Notes: generated by a model not told the origin, from the letters alone. A DNA stretch of 9,039 nt from Pseudorhodobacter sp. (GCA_024641255.1 JAHEDL010000132.1:1-9039), one strand, 5' to 3'; positions 1 through 8,131 are shown, counted from the stretch's first letter. Numbers and translations are program-made.

Positions 1-543
1 GTGACGCATACGGTGGTCAACCTGCACTATCTGGGCGACCAGATCACCGACCATTTACAGGGCCGCAATCTGGCGTTTTCGTGGGAGCGGGAGCAGATTT
101 TAGAAACCGGCGGCGGCTTGAAACAGGCTTTGCCACAGCTTGGCGCTGGGCCGGTGCTGACCCTGAACACCGATGCGGTCTGGACGGGACAAAACCCGCT
201 AAGCCAACTGCTGCAGGCGTGGGACCCGGATCGGATGGATGCGCTTTTGCTGCTGCTTCCGGCGGAAAAGGCGCTTGGCCATTCGGGGCGTGGTGATTTT
301 ATATTGGCCGCAAACGGGCGTATTTCACGCGCAAACGGTGCCATTGCGCCGGTGTATCTTGGGGCGCAGATTTTGAAAACTTCGGCTCTAACCGCCATAA
401 CAGAGCCTGTATTTAGCGTGAATCGCCTGTGGGATGAAATGATAGAAGCCGGTCGGGCCTATGGTCTGATCCACGACGGTGGCTGGTGCGATGTTGGCCG
501 GCCTGAAGGCATCGCAGAGGCCGAGGCTTTGTTGCATGTTTGA
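1..543 (+). CDS. murU: MurU-like sugar-phosphate nucleotidyltransferase, 3' part (5' end outside window)
   Basis: Member of the NTP_transferase (GT-A-like nucleotidyltransferase) family, closest in my judgement to MurU, N-acetylmuramate alpha-1-phosphate uridylyltransferase. MurU makes UDP-MurNAc in the cytoplasmic peptidoglycan-recycling route that bypasses de novo synthesis. About 180 C-terminal residues are visible. They include the ETGGG sugar-binding motif at local residues 35-39, LNTD with a probable metal-binding Asp58, HSGRGDF at about 94-100, and a C-terminal WCDVG with Asp164. The same order and spacing occur in MurU proteins of about 220-240 residues. The first base reads as a GTG, but the N-terminal nucleotide-binding loop (GxGTRM-type) is missing, so this codon is almost certainly an internal Val and the gene begins upstream. 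The stop overlaps the addB start by 8 bp, implying one transcript. In related genomes the AmgK-like sugar kinase usually lies just upstream, which cannot be seen here. RmlA- or ManC-type specificity for another sugar phosphate is possible. Confidence 0.8.
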   Translation: MTHTVVNLHYLGDQITDHLQGRNLAFSWEREQILETGGGLKQALPQLGAGPVLTLNTDAVWTGQNPLSQLLQAWDPDRMDALLLLLPAEKALGHSGRGDFILAANGRISRANGAIAPVYLGAQILKTSALTAITEPVFSVNRLWDEMIEAGRAYGLIHDGGWCDVGRPEGIAEAEALLHV

Positions 544-3481
544 ACCCAACACCTCGCGGGTTTTTGCGCTTCCGCCCGGAACCGACTTTCCAGCCGCCTT
601 GGTGGCCGGGCTACGGGAACGCATGGCGGGCCACCCGCCAGAGGCGATGGCCCGCGTTACGCTGTATCTGAACACCACCCGCATGCGCCGCCGCGTGACC
701 GATCTTTTTGCGGCCGGTGGTGCAACCTTGCTGCCAAAGCTCCGGTTGTTGACCGATGTTGCCAACGACCCGCTGCTGGCCTTGCCCGCGCCGATTCCAC
801 CGCTTCGCCGCCGCTTGCAACTTGCCGGTTTGATTTCACGGCTGCTGGACGCCCAGCCCGATCTTGCACCGCGCGCAGCACTTTACGATCTGGCCGACAG
901 TCTTGCGACGCTGATGGATGAAATGCAGGGCGAAGGCGTTCCCGCCGAAGCCATTGCCGCACTTGATGTTTCGAACCATTCGAAACATTGGGAGCGTACG
1001 CAGACTTTTCTGAAAATCATTGCGCCGTTGTTTGCCGACACGCTGGATAGCCAGGCGCGTCAACGGTTGGCGGTGCGGCGGCTTGCGGAAAAATGGGCGA
1101 CCTTGCCGCCGACAGATCCGATTTTGATCGCCGGGTCGACCGGGTCGCGTGGCACCACGGCGATGCTGATGCAGGCGGTTGCCGCTTTGCCGCAAGGCGC
1201 GCTGATTTTGCCTGGCTTTGACTTTGAAACGCCCCGCGCGGTCTGGCAGGCGATGGATGATGCGCTGACCGCCGAAGACCATCCGCAATATCGGTTTCGC
1301 CATTTGATGGATCTGCTGAACATCACCGCAACGGATGTGCGGCGGTGGAGCGATGCGCCTGCGCCTGATCCCAAGCGCAACCAACTGATCTCGCTTTCGC
1401 TGCGTCCGGCCCCGGTGACAGATCAATGGTTGGTGGAAGGCCCGTCTTTGCCGGATTTGACGGAGGCGACCCGCGATCTTACCCTGATAGAGGCAGCGTC
1501 GCCGCGTGCCGAAGCTTTGGCGATTGCGCTGGTGTTGCGGCAGGCTGCGCAAGATGGCACCAAAGCCGCGCTTATTTCGCCGGATCGTAACCTTACCCGG
1601 CAAGTGACGGCCGCGCTTGATCGCTGGGCGATCTTGCCCGACGATTCTGCCGGGCGGCCGTTGGCCTTGTCGGCACCGGGGCGTTTCTTGCGCCATGTCT
1701 GCGACTTGTTTGGCCAAAAGCTGACGGCAGACCGCTTGCTGACTTTGCTGAAACACCCGCTGACCGCATCAGGCGGGGAACGTGGCCCGCATTTGCGGCT
1801 GACCCGCGATTTAGAACTGAAACTGCGCAAACATGGCCCGGCTTTCCCGACCGGGGCCGAACTGGTTGCGTGGGCGGCGGCGCGCAATGATGATGCGCTG
1901 CCTTGGGCGCACTTCTTGGCTGATACTTTGGGCGGGCTTGATGATGCCGCCACCTTGCCGCTTGCCGATCACGTGGCGCGGCATCGCGGTCTTTCCGAAC
2001 GGCTTGCTTGCGGAGTTGCTGCCGAAGGCAGTGGCGAGCTTTGGGCGAAAGAGGCGGGGGCCGAAGCGTTGACGCTTATGGAAACCCTTGCCAGCGAAGC
2101 CCCCTACGGCGGCGAAATTTCGACCGCCGAATACCGCGATTTGTTTGAAACGCTGATCAACAAAGGCGAGGTGCGCGAATCTGTGCAGGCGCACCCGAAC
2201 ATCATGATCTGGGGCACGCTAGAGGCGCGAGTTCAAGGTGCCGATCTGGTGATTTTGGGCGGTTTGAACGATGGCGTCTGGCCCAAACTGCCAGAGCCTG
2301 ATCCGTGGCTGAACCGACAGATGCGCAAGAAAGCGGCTCTGTTATTGCCAGAACGGCAGATCGGGCTTTCGGCGCATGACTATCAGCAGGCCGTTGCCGC
2401 CCCGCGCGTGATCTTGACCCGCGCTGTTCGCAATGCCGAAGCCGAAACGGTGCCAAGCCGCTGGTTGAACCGGTTGATGAACCTGATGGATGGCTTACCA
2501 AGGCAAGGCGGCAAGCTTGCGCTGGCGGCGATGCGCGACCGTGGCAGCGACTGGTTGGCGCTTGCGCATGCGCTAGAGCGTCCAACGGCCGAAATGCAGG
2601 ATGATCCGCGCTTGCAGCCCGCCAAGCGTCCGGCGCCGCAGCCGCCGGTGTCGGCGCGGCCAGTCAAACTTTCGTTGACCCGGATTGAAAAGTTGATCCG
2701 CGATCCATACGCGATTTATGCGCGCTATATCTTGCGGTTGCAGCCGCTTGATCCGTTGCATCAAACCCCCGACGCCCGCGACCGAGGGGTGATTGTTCAC
2801 GAGGTGCTGGAGCAGTTTGTAAAGACCCGCCCCGAAACCGAAACCCGGGCACAGGCGCGGGCGCGGCTGCTGCAAATTGCGCGGAATGTTTTGGCCGAAG
2901 AAACCCCATTTCCCGCCGCCCGCGCGCTGTGGCTGGCAAAGCTTGACCGCGCGGCCGACCATTTCCTGACGCAAGACAGCAAACACCAAGGCATTGCTCT
3001 TGCGGTTGAAACCGAAGGCAAGCTGCAGGTCGGGGATTTGGCGTTCACCCTATTTGGCACGCCCGACCGGATTGACCGTTTGCCCGACGGCACCCTGCAT
3101 CTGATTGACTATAAAACCGGCACACCGCCAAGCGTTGAATCGCAGAAGCATTTTGCCAAGCAATTGCTGCTTGCCGCTGCCATGGCAGAGCGTGGCGGCT
3201 TTGCCGAACTTGGGCCTTCGGAGGTTTCGAAGATAAGCTACGTTGGTCTTGGTGCGGGCGAAAAGGCGGTTGAAACCGATACCACGCCCGACCTGTTGGC
3301 GGTGGATTGGGCGAAACTGATCACCCTGATCAGCCGATACTTGTCGCGCACAACCGGCTATGCAGCGCGCCGGGCTTTGTTTGAATCTCGCTTTGCTGGC
3401 GAATATGACCACCTGTCGCGCTATGGCGAATGGCAAATGTCAGATCACGCTGTGCCCGAAATTGTAGGCCCCGAAACATGA
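536..3481 (+). CDS. addB: Double-strand break repair protein AddB, alphaproteobacterial type
   Basis: Nuclease subunit of the AddAB helicase-nuclease, which processes double-strand DNA ends for RecA-dependent recombination; functional counterpart of RecBCD. The 981-residue length suits the alphaproteobacterial AddB family. The N-terminal two-thirds is an inactivated helicase-like scaffold: the start (PPGTDFPAAL, residues 13-22) has no GK[ST] Walker A. The GGLNDGVWP block (575-583) and the following PSRWLNRL segment are typical of AddB/RecC-like proteins. The C-terminal RecB-type nuclease is intact, with His755 in VIVHEVLEQF, Asp844 in GTPDRID, Asp858 and Lys860 in IDYKTG, and Gln876 in QLLLAA. 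The cysteines that hold a 4Fe-4S cluster in Bacillus AddB are absent; DPY at 723-725 stands where a Cys-containing motif would be expected. I chose ATG 536 over an in-frame ATG at 479 because the latter would overlap murU by 65 bp, and a GAGG lies 9 nt before 536. The stop overlaps addA by 4 bp. Confidence 0.95.
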   Translation: MFEPNTSRVFALPPGTDFPAALVAGLRERMAGHPPEAMARVTLYLNTTRMRRRVTDLFAAGGATLLPKLRLLTDVANDPLLALPAPIPPLRRRLQLAGLISRLLDAQPDLAPRAALYDLADSLATLMDEMQGEGVPAEAIAALDVSNHSKHWERTQTFLKIIAPLFADTLDSQARQRLAVRRLAEKWATLPPTDPILIAGSTGSRGTTAMLMQAVAALPQGALILPGFDFETPRAVWQAMDDALTAEDHPQYRFRHLMDLLNITATDVRRWSDAPAPDPKRNQLISLSLRPAPVTDQWLVEGPSLPDLTEATRDLTLIEAASPRAEALAIALVLRQAAQDGTKAALISPDRNLTRQVTAALDRWAILPDDSAGRPLALSAPGRFLRHVCDLFGQKLTADRLLTLLKHPLTASGGERGPHLRLTRDLELKLRKHGPAFPTGAELVAWAAARNDDALPWAHFLADTLGGLDDAATLPLADHVARHRGLSERLACGVAAEGSGELWAKEAGAEALTLMETLASEAPYGGEISTAEYRDLFETLINKGEVRESVQAHPNIMIWGTLEARVQGADLVILGGLNDGVWPKLPEPDPWLNRQMRKKAALLLPERQIGLSAHDYQQAVAAPRVILTRAVRNAEAETVPSRWLNRLMNLMDGLPRQGGKLALAAMRDRGSDWLALAHALERPTAEMQDDPRLQPAKRPAPQPPVSARPVKLSLTRIEKLIRDPYAIYARYILRLQPLDPLHQTPDARDRGVIVHEVLEQFVKTRPETETRAQARARLLQIARNVLAEETPFPAARALWLAKLDRAADHFLTQDSKHQGIALAVETEGKLQVGDLAFTLFGTPDRIDRLPDGTLHLIDYKTGTPPSVESQKHFAKQLLLAAAMAERGGFAELGPSEVSKISYVGLGAGEKAVETDTTPDLLAVDWAKLITLISRYLSRTTGYAARRALFESRFAGEYDHLSRYGEWQMSDHAVPEIVGPET

Positions 3482-6400
3482 TCCGCAACGACGCATCAGA
3501 GCGGCAGGTTCAGGCCTCTGACCCGATGGCAACCACCTGGCTGTCGGCAAACGCGGGGTCGGGCAAAACCCGCGTGCTAACCGACCGCGTGGCAAGGCTT
3601 TTGCTGGGTGGGGTCGAGCCGCAGCACATTTTGTGCCTGACCTACACCAAGGCCGCTGCGACAGAGATGCAGAACCGGCTGTTCCGTCGCCTGGGCGATT
3701 GGGCGATGAAGCCCGATGCCGAATTGCACCAAGCGTTGAAAGAGCTTGGCGACACCGGTCGCCACGCCCCCGACGCGCTTGCCAAGGCGCGGCAGTTGTT
3801 CGCCCGCGCCATTGAAACGCCGGGCGGCCTGCGAATTCAGACGATTCACAGCTTTTGTGCCACCTTGTTGCGCCGCTTTCCGCTAGAGGCGGGCGTTTCA
3901 CCGCAGTTCACCGAACTGGATGATCGCGCTGCGCGGTTGCTGCGCGAAGGCATCATCGAAGAGATGGCAGCATTCCGCGCGCCTGCGGTGATGGCCGAGG
4001 TTGCCTTGGCCTATACCGGCGAAGATTTCACCGCGCTGATGGAGCAGGTCGCCAGCAAGCGGGCCAGTTTCGCCAAGCCCTTGGGGGCCGATGCAATCCG
4101 CGATTTGTTTGGCGCAGAAGGCACGGTTCAGGCGCTTTTGGCCGATGTTTTCCTTGGCTTTGAAACCGATCTTTTCGCAACTGTGCTGCCCAAACTTGCG
4201 GCGGGCAGCAGCAATGACATCAAGGCGGCGGCAGCTTTGGCTGGGTTGCAGGTTGCAGAGCCCAGCCTTGCCGACCTTTGCGGGCTTGAGTCTGTACTTC
4301 TCACCGGAAAGGCGGCGAAAGAGCCGTTTACTGCCAAGATTGGCAGCTTTCCAACCAAGGCGACGCGTGCCGCGATCACGGGCCAGATTGATCAGCTAGA
4401 GGCGTTGATGTTGCGGGTCGAAGCCGCGCGTCCGCGCCGCATTGCCCTGCAAGCCGCCGAAAAAACGGCGATATTGCATCGCTTCGCGGCGGCTTTTCTG
4501 CCGCTTTATAGTCAGGCAAAGGCGGCGCGCGGCTATCTTGATTTCGACGATCTGATCACCCGGGCCAAGACCCTGCTTACGTCGGCAGACGTGGCGGCTT
4601 GGGTGTTGTTTCGGCTTGATGGGGGCATCGACCATATTCTGGTCGACGAAGCGCAAGACACCAGCCCCGACCAATGGCGGGTGATTGAGTTGTTGTCGGC
4701 TGAATTTACCGCAGGCGAAGGCACCCGTTCTGGTGGCCGCACCTTGTTCGTTGTGGGTGACAAAAAGCAGTCGATCTATTCGTTTCAGGGCGCTGACGTT
4801 GCGGCGTTTGACGAAAAGCACGACAAGTTTCAGGGCAAATTCACCGCCGCAGAGCAACAGTTTCAAAGCCTGAAGCTAGAGTTTTCGTTCCGCTCTTCTG
4901 CCGCCGTTTTGCGGGTGGTGGATGAAACCTTCGGCGACCGTTTTCCGCGCGCGCTGGGCGACCGGGTTTTGCACCAGGCGTTCAAAGACAAGATGCCGGG
5001 CCGGGTTGATTTGTGGCCCTTGGTCGAAAAGTCGTCGGACACCAAAGATGAAAACTGGGAAGATCCGGTTGATCTGATTGCCGAAACCCACCACACCGCG
5101 CGGCTTGCCGAAAAGATTGCCAGCGAGATCAAGGCGATGATCGATGCTGGCGTGCAAATTCCAACCGATGATGGCAGCCGCCCGATGCACGCCGGCGATG
5201 TGTTGATCCTTGTGCAGCGCCGCTCGGCGCTGTTTTCCGAAATCATCCGTGCCTGCAAGAAGTTGAAACTGCCGATTGCTGGGGCCGATCGGTTGCGCCT
5301 GGGCGGCGAACTTGCGGTGAAAGATCTGGCCGCCTTGCTGTCGTTTCTTGCGACGCCCGAAGATGATCTTTCGCTTGCGGCCTTGCTGCGGTCGCCACTG
5401 TGTGGCTGGACAGAGGCCGAACTTTTCGCGTTGGCGCATGGTCGCAAAGGCTTTTTGTGGGAAACATTGCGCCACAGCACCGACCATGCCGACACGCTGG
5501 CGATGTTGAACGACCTGCGCAATCAGGCCGATTTCTTGCGCCCCTTTGACCTGATCGAAAGGGCGCTGACCCGTCATGATGGCCGCCGCCGCCTGCTGGC
5601 ACGGCTGGGTGCCGAGGCTGAAGACGGGATCGACGAGTTTTTGTCGCAAGCACTGGCGTTTGAACGTAGCCAGATCCCCAGTTTGACCGGCTTTCTGATC
5701 TGGCTTGAAACTGATGATATCGAAGTCAAACGCCAGATGGACAGCGAAGGTCAGCGCATTCGGGTGATGACTGTGCATGGCGCAAAGGGGTTGGAAGCCC
5801 CGATCGTGATCTTGCCCGACAGCGGCGACCGCAATCCGCAGGATCGGGACGAGATTTATACTTTGCCGGGCGACATTCCGGTTTGGAAAACCGCTGCCGA
5901 TGAAAGCCCCGCCGCCGTTGCCGCCACCCGCGCGGCGCGGCAGCAGAAGACCGAAGAAGAAAGCCTGCGCTTGCTGTATGTCGCCCTGACGCGGGCGCGG
6001 TCTTGGTTGATTGTGTGCGGTGCTGGCGACGCAAAAAAAGACAGCGCATGGTATCGGTTGGTTGCGCAAGGCATGCAGGCCGCAGGCGCCGAACCAATCG
6101 AAGGCGGCGCGCTGCGCCACTCTTATGGTGCGTGGCCAGAACCTGCGCAAAAAGCGGCTCTAACTTTGCCGTTAGTGACACATTTGCCGTCATGGGCAAG
6201 CCAAGCCGCGCAAGACCCTGATCGGCCCGCAAAGCCACTGTCCCCTTCGGATCTTGGGGGGCCCAAAGTGCTGGCGGGTGAAACAGATGGGTCTAGCGAA
6301 GAGGCTGCGAAGGCGCGCGGAACCGCGCTGCATATGCTGATGGAACATCTGCCCGCCGTGCCGCGCCATGATTGGCCTGCAATCGCCGCCACGCTTGTCG

Positions 6401-6795
6401 CCGACGACACCCTGCGTGCATCCGTCTTGGCCGAAGTCGACGCCGTGCTTGGCAACCCAGACCTTGCGCCGATTTTTGCGGCGGATGCGTTAACCGAGGT
6501 TAGCTTTACTGCCACGTTGGACGGTAAACCGTTGGAAGGCGCGATTGACCGCTTGCTGATCCGGCCGGATCACATCTTGGCGGTGGATTTCAAGACCAAC
6601 CACCGCGTGCCCGCAACCCCGGCGGCCGTGCCCGAAGGGCTGTTGCGCCAGATGGGTGCCTATGCCGAAGCCCTGCGGCAAATTTACCCCGCCACCCGGA
6701 TTGAAACCGCAATCTTGTGGACCCGCACCGCCACGCTGATGCCGCTGCCCCCCGATATTGTGAGTGCGGCACTGGCGCGCACCGCTATCCCTTGA
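3478..6795 (+). CDS. addA: Double-strand break repair helicase AddA
   Basis: Motor and second nuclease subunit of AddAB: a UvrD-family (SF1A) 3'-5' helicase fused to a RecB-type nuclease, 1105 residues. Helicase motifs appear in order: Walker A ANAGSGKT (24-31), motif Ia LTYTKAAATEM, motif II/Walker B VDEAQD (Asp390-Glu391), motif III GDKKQSIYSFQG (from 427), motif IV SFRSS (Arg472), motif V TVHGAKGLE (765-773) and motif VI YVALTRAR (834-841). The C-terminal nuclease has His952 in GTALHML, Asp1024 in GAIDRLL, Asp1037 and Lys1039 in VDFKTN, and Gln1058...Tyr1062. The 13-residue spacing between the two Asp matches the RecB family, so both cutting and unwinding should be active. ATG 3478 was chosen over an in-frame upstream ATG at 3430 because it gives an ATGA overlap with the addB stop and begins shortly before the first conserved motif. 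No good Shine-Dalgarno precedes it, so translation is probably coupled to addB. Confidence 0.97.
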   Translation: MIRNDASERQVQASDPMATTWLSANAGSGKTRVLTDRVARLLLGGVEPQHILCLTYTKAAATEMQNRLFRRLGDWAMKPDAELHQALKELGDTGRHAPDALAKARQLFARAIETPGGLRIQTIHSFCATLLRRFPLEAGVSPQFTELDDRAARLLREGIIEEMAAFRAPAVMAEVALAYTGEDFTALMEQVASKRASFAKPLGADAIRDLFGAEGTVQALLADVFLGFETDLFATVLPKLAAGSSNDIKAAAALAGLQVAEPSLADLCGLESVLLTGKAAKEPFTAKIGSFPTKATRAAITGQIDQLEALMLRVEAARPRRIALQAAEKTAILHRFAAAFLPLYSQAKAARGYLDFDDLITRAKTLLTSADVAAWVLFRLDGGIDHILVDEAQDTSPDQWRVIELLSAEFTAGEGTRSGGRTLFVVGDKKQSIYSFQGADVAAFDEKHDKFQGKFTAAEQQFQSLKLEFSFRSSAAVLRVVDETFGDRFPRALGDRVLHQAFKDKMPGRVDLWPLVEKSSDTKDENWEDPVDLIAETHHTARLAEKIASEIKAMIDAGVQIPTDDGSRPMHAGDVLILVQRRSALFSEIIRACKKLKLPIAGADRLRLGGELAVKDLAALLSFLATPEDDLSLAALLRSPLCGWTEAELFALAHGRKGFLWETLRHSTDHADTLAMLNDLRNQADFLRPFDLIERALTRHDGRRRLLARLGAEAEDGIDEFLSQALAFERSQIPSLTGFLIWLETDDIEVKRQMDSEGQRIRVMTVHGAKGLEAPIVILPDSGDRNPQDRDEIYTLPGDIPVWKTAADESPAAVAATRAARQQKTEEESLRLLYVALTRARSWLIVCGAGDAKKDSAWYRLVAQGMQAAGAEPIEGGALRHSYGAWPEPAQKAALTLPLVTHLPSWASQAAQDPDRPAKPLSPSDLGGPKVLAGETDGSSEEAAKARGTALHMLMEHLPAVPRHDWPAIAATLVADDTLRASVLAEVDAVLGNPDLAPIFAADALTEVSFTATLDGKPLEGAIDRLLIRPDHILAVDFKTNHRVPATPAAVPEGLLRQMGAYAEALRQIYPATRIETAILWTRTATLMPLPPDIVSAALARTAIP

Positions 6796-6820
6796 CGTTG
6801 GGGCCTGCCAACCTTACCTT
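6792..6820 (+). promoter_or_regulatory. Candidate housekeeping promoter for trxA
   Basis: TTGACG (6792-6797) and TACCTT (6815-6820) are separated by 17 bp. The -35 matches TTGACA at five of six bases, and the -10 keeps the key TA....T positions. The -35 box includes the addA stop codon. A start near 6827 would leave a leader of roughly 28 nt containing the trxA ribosome binding site. Alphaproteobacterial -10 boxes are often degenerate, so this is plausible but unproven. trxA may also be reached by read-through from addA, since no terminator is visible between them. Confidence 0.4.
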
Positions 6821-6841
6821 TATTCCCTGACATTTTCCCTC

Positions 6842-6847
6842 AGGAGA
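6842..6847 (+). promoter_or_regulatory. Ribosome binding site of trxA
   Basis: AGGAGA lies 7 nt before the ATG at 6855. It is a much better Shine-Dalgarno than any in front of addB, addA or hslU, which fits independent, high-level translation of thioredoxin and fixes the trxA start. Confidence 0.8.
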
Positions 6848-6854
6848 TCGCGCC

Positions 6855-7181
6855 ATGGGTGCCAATACCGTCGCCGTAACCGACGCCACTTTCGATGCCG
6901 AAGTTCGCAAATCGAGCATTCCGGTTGTGGTGGATTTCTGGGCCGAATGGTGCGGCCCGTGCCGTCAGATCGGCCCGGCTTTGGAAGAGCTGGCCGCCGA
7001 ATATGCCGGTAAGGTCAAGATCGTTAAGGTAAACGTCGATGAGAATCCCGATAGCCCGGCCGTTCTGGGCGTGCGCGGTATTCCGTCGTTGTTCCTGTTC
7101 AAAGATGGTCAAGTCGTGTCGAACAAGGTCGGTGCTGCCCCGAAAGCCGCACTGGCAAACTGGATCGCTTCGGCGATTTGA
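6855..7181 (+). CDS. trxA: Thioredoxin 1
   Basis: Cytoplasmic thiol-disulfide oxidoreductase that passes electrons from thioredoxin reductase to ribonucleotide reductase, methionine sulfoxide reductases and oxidised proteins. The 108-residue protein is a single thioredoxin fold of standard length. It carries the active site WCGPC (Trp32-Cys33-Gly34-Pro35-Cys36), the buried Asp27 that tunes the cysteine pKa, and the cis-proline Pro77 in GIPS. The VNVDENP stretch (59-65) follows the canonical order. No signal peptide or membrane anchor is present, which argues against a periplasmic DsbE/CcmG-type protein. It lies 59 bp after addA with its own strong ribosome binding site and is followed by an intrinsic terminator, so it ends the operon. 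Placement after addA recurs in Rhodobacterales. Confidence 0.97.
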   Translation: MGANTVAVTDATFDAEVRKSSIPVVVDFWAEWCGPCRQIGPALEELAAEYAGKVKIVKVNVDENPDSPAVLGVRGIPSLFLFKDGQVVSNKVGAAPKAALANWIASAI

Positions 7182-7201
7182 TCTTGGTGAAAACCGAATC
7201 G

Positions 7202-7230
7202 AAAGGGCGTCCTGCGGGGCGCCCTTTTAT
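7202..7230 (+). terminator. Rho-independent terminator after trxA
   Basis: An 11-bp stem pairs 7202-7212 (AAAGGGCGTCC) with 7217-7227 (GGGCGCCCTTT), with one T-G wobble and a 4-nt TGCG loop. On the + strand it is followed by a short T-rich tract (TTTTAT). It begins 21 nt after the trxA stop and ends in the stop codon of the convergent gene. On the minus strand the hairpin is followed only by TTTCGATT, so termination in that direction is likely weaker, though it could still serve both genes. Confidence 0.85.
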
Positions 7231-8087
7231 ATTGGCCAACCATGCGCCCGCAGTCTGGCTTGCAGTTTCGCCGCCCTGTCGTCGCCCACATCGCACAGCG
7301 CGTTCTGTTTGAAGAACCAGTGCAGATAGCGCCCGTAGGGGCGTGGCGTGAACACTTCGGCAAAGGCGCGACGCATGCCGATACGGGGCACCGATGCCGC
7401 AATGTGGTGAAAGTCGATCTTCGCGAACAGCACGGCGGGCTTTTGCGCGAAAAACCCGGTTAGGGCGACTGCAGAGTTTTGCGTTACCACATAATCACAC
7501 CCGGCAAGCAACGGGAGCGAACCCGCCGTGAGCAGTTGAAAGCGGTCAATGCCGTGCAAAGCCGCCAATTCGTCGGCTGGGTAGTTTTCCCGTGGATGCA
7601 AGGTGGCAAGGATGCGCCGCGATGGATCAGCGGCCAAGGTGGCGTGGATCATCTCTATCGGGCTAACCGCCTGAAAATGCCGCCTTAGCAACAATTTGCC
7701 CTGCAGCGGCATAAAGATATAGCCGCCATTGGCTATTGTTTGGCCTTTGAACAACCGCTCGCGCCAATGCTGCATAAACCACTCTGTCCCCGGCTGTGGG
7801 GTATAGGGTTTACGCGCCACCTCCCATTCCCATCGGTCATTGCTGGCTTCTATGCGAAAGTAATGGTCCAGATAGCAGCGACGCAGGCTTAGGCAGTTCG
7901 GCTCCAGCACCTCGCGGTTATAAACCAGATGATAGCCATCGCCGGATACTGGATCGGTGTCATTGCGAAAGCAAACCTGCCATCCGGCTGCTTTCACCAC
8001 TGCCGTCACCAGACCAAAGATGCCGTCGCCAGCCTCGGCCCGGCTGCGTTTTTGGGAATCCAGATAAAAATTCAGCACCGCGCACAT
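7227..8087 (-). CDS. Capsule-polysaccharide/Kdo-transferase-like protein (putative glycosyltransferase)
   Basis: A 286-residue protein that I do not recognise as a named gene. Its C-terminal half has the layout of the Capsule_synth (KpsC/KpsS-like, GT-B fold) family: FMPLQGK (125-131), a histidine-proline in TLHPREN (162-168, His164-Pro165), and then CDYVVTQNSAVALTGFF (197-213) followed by QKPAVLF (215-221). This resembles the sugar-nucleotide site of family members, where a strand ending in N-S/T is followed by a 'G-K-P' turn. The N-terminal half (1-120) shows nothing I can assign. No signal peptide or transmembrane segment is evident, so it is probably cytoplasmic or peripheral. The ATG at 8087 is the first start after an in-frame TAG 9 nt upstream; no clear Shine-Dalgarno precedes it, and a GTG at codon 4 is an alternative. 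It is convergent with trxA and divergent from hslV, with no visible polysaccharide partners. The coding region is likely real; the function is inferred. Confidence 0.6.
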   Translation of the reverse strand: MCAVLNFYLDSQKRSRAEAGDGIFGLVTAVVKAAGWQVCFRNDTDPVSGDGYHLVYNREVLEPNCLSLRRCYLDHYFRIEASNDRWEWEVARKPYTPQPGTEWFMQHWRERLFKGQTIANGGYIFMPLQGKLLLRRHFQAVSPIEMIHATLAADPSRRILATLHPRENYPADELAALHGIDRFQLLTAGSLPLLAGCDYVVTQNSAVALTGFFAQKPAVLFAKIDFHHIAASVPRIGMRRAFAEVFTPRPYGRYLHWFFKQNALCDVGDDRAAKLQARLRAHGWPI

Positions 8088-8131
8088 CGGAGCAGGCTAA
8101 GCGGTTTCCCCGCGCCGCACCAGCCACCCCG

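Noticed and set aside
479..535. Upstream in-frame ATG for addB
   Set aside because: It would add 19 residues lying within the conserved 3' end of the MurU-like gene. ATG 536 has a better-placed GAGG and a minimal overlap.
836..1756. 306-codon open frame on the minus strand opposite addB
   Set aside because: The translation is rich in Arg, Gln and Gly with no family features, as expected for a shadow of a GC-rich gene.
3430..3477. Upstream in-frame ATG for addA
   Set aside because: It falls inside the conserved addB coding end. The ATGA junction at 3478 is the usual coupled arrangement.
4876..6150. Long open frame on the minus strand (424 codons) opposite addA
   Set aside because: It lies wholly inside a gene with every helicase motif intact. 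Its translation shows no recognisable domain, and such frames are common opposite GC-rich coding DNA.
6490..6506. TTAA...TTAG sequence resembling a CtrA half-site pair
   Set aside because: The spacing is wrong for the TTAA-N7-TTAA site and it lies within addA coding sequence.
7227..8087. Possible horizontal acquisition of the glycosyltransferase-like gene
   Set aside because: GC content over 7261-7500 is about 59 % by hand count, in line with the surrounding genes as they appear by eye. No direct repeats, tRNA or transposase remnants flank it.
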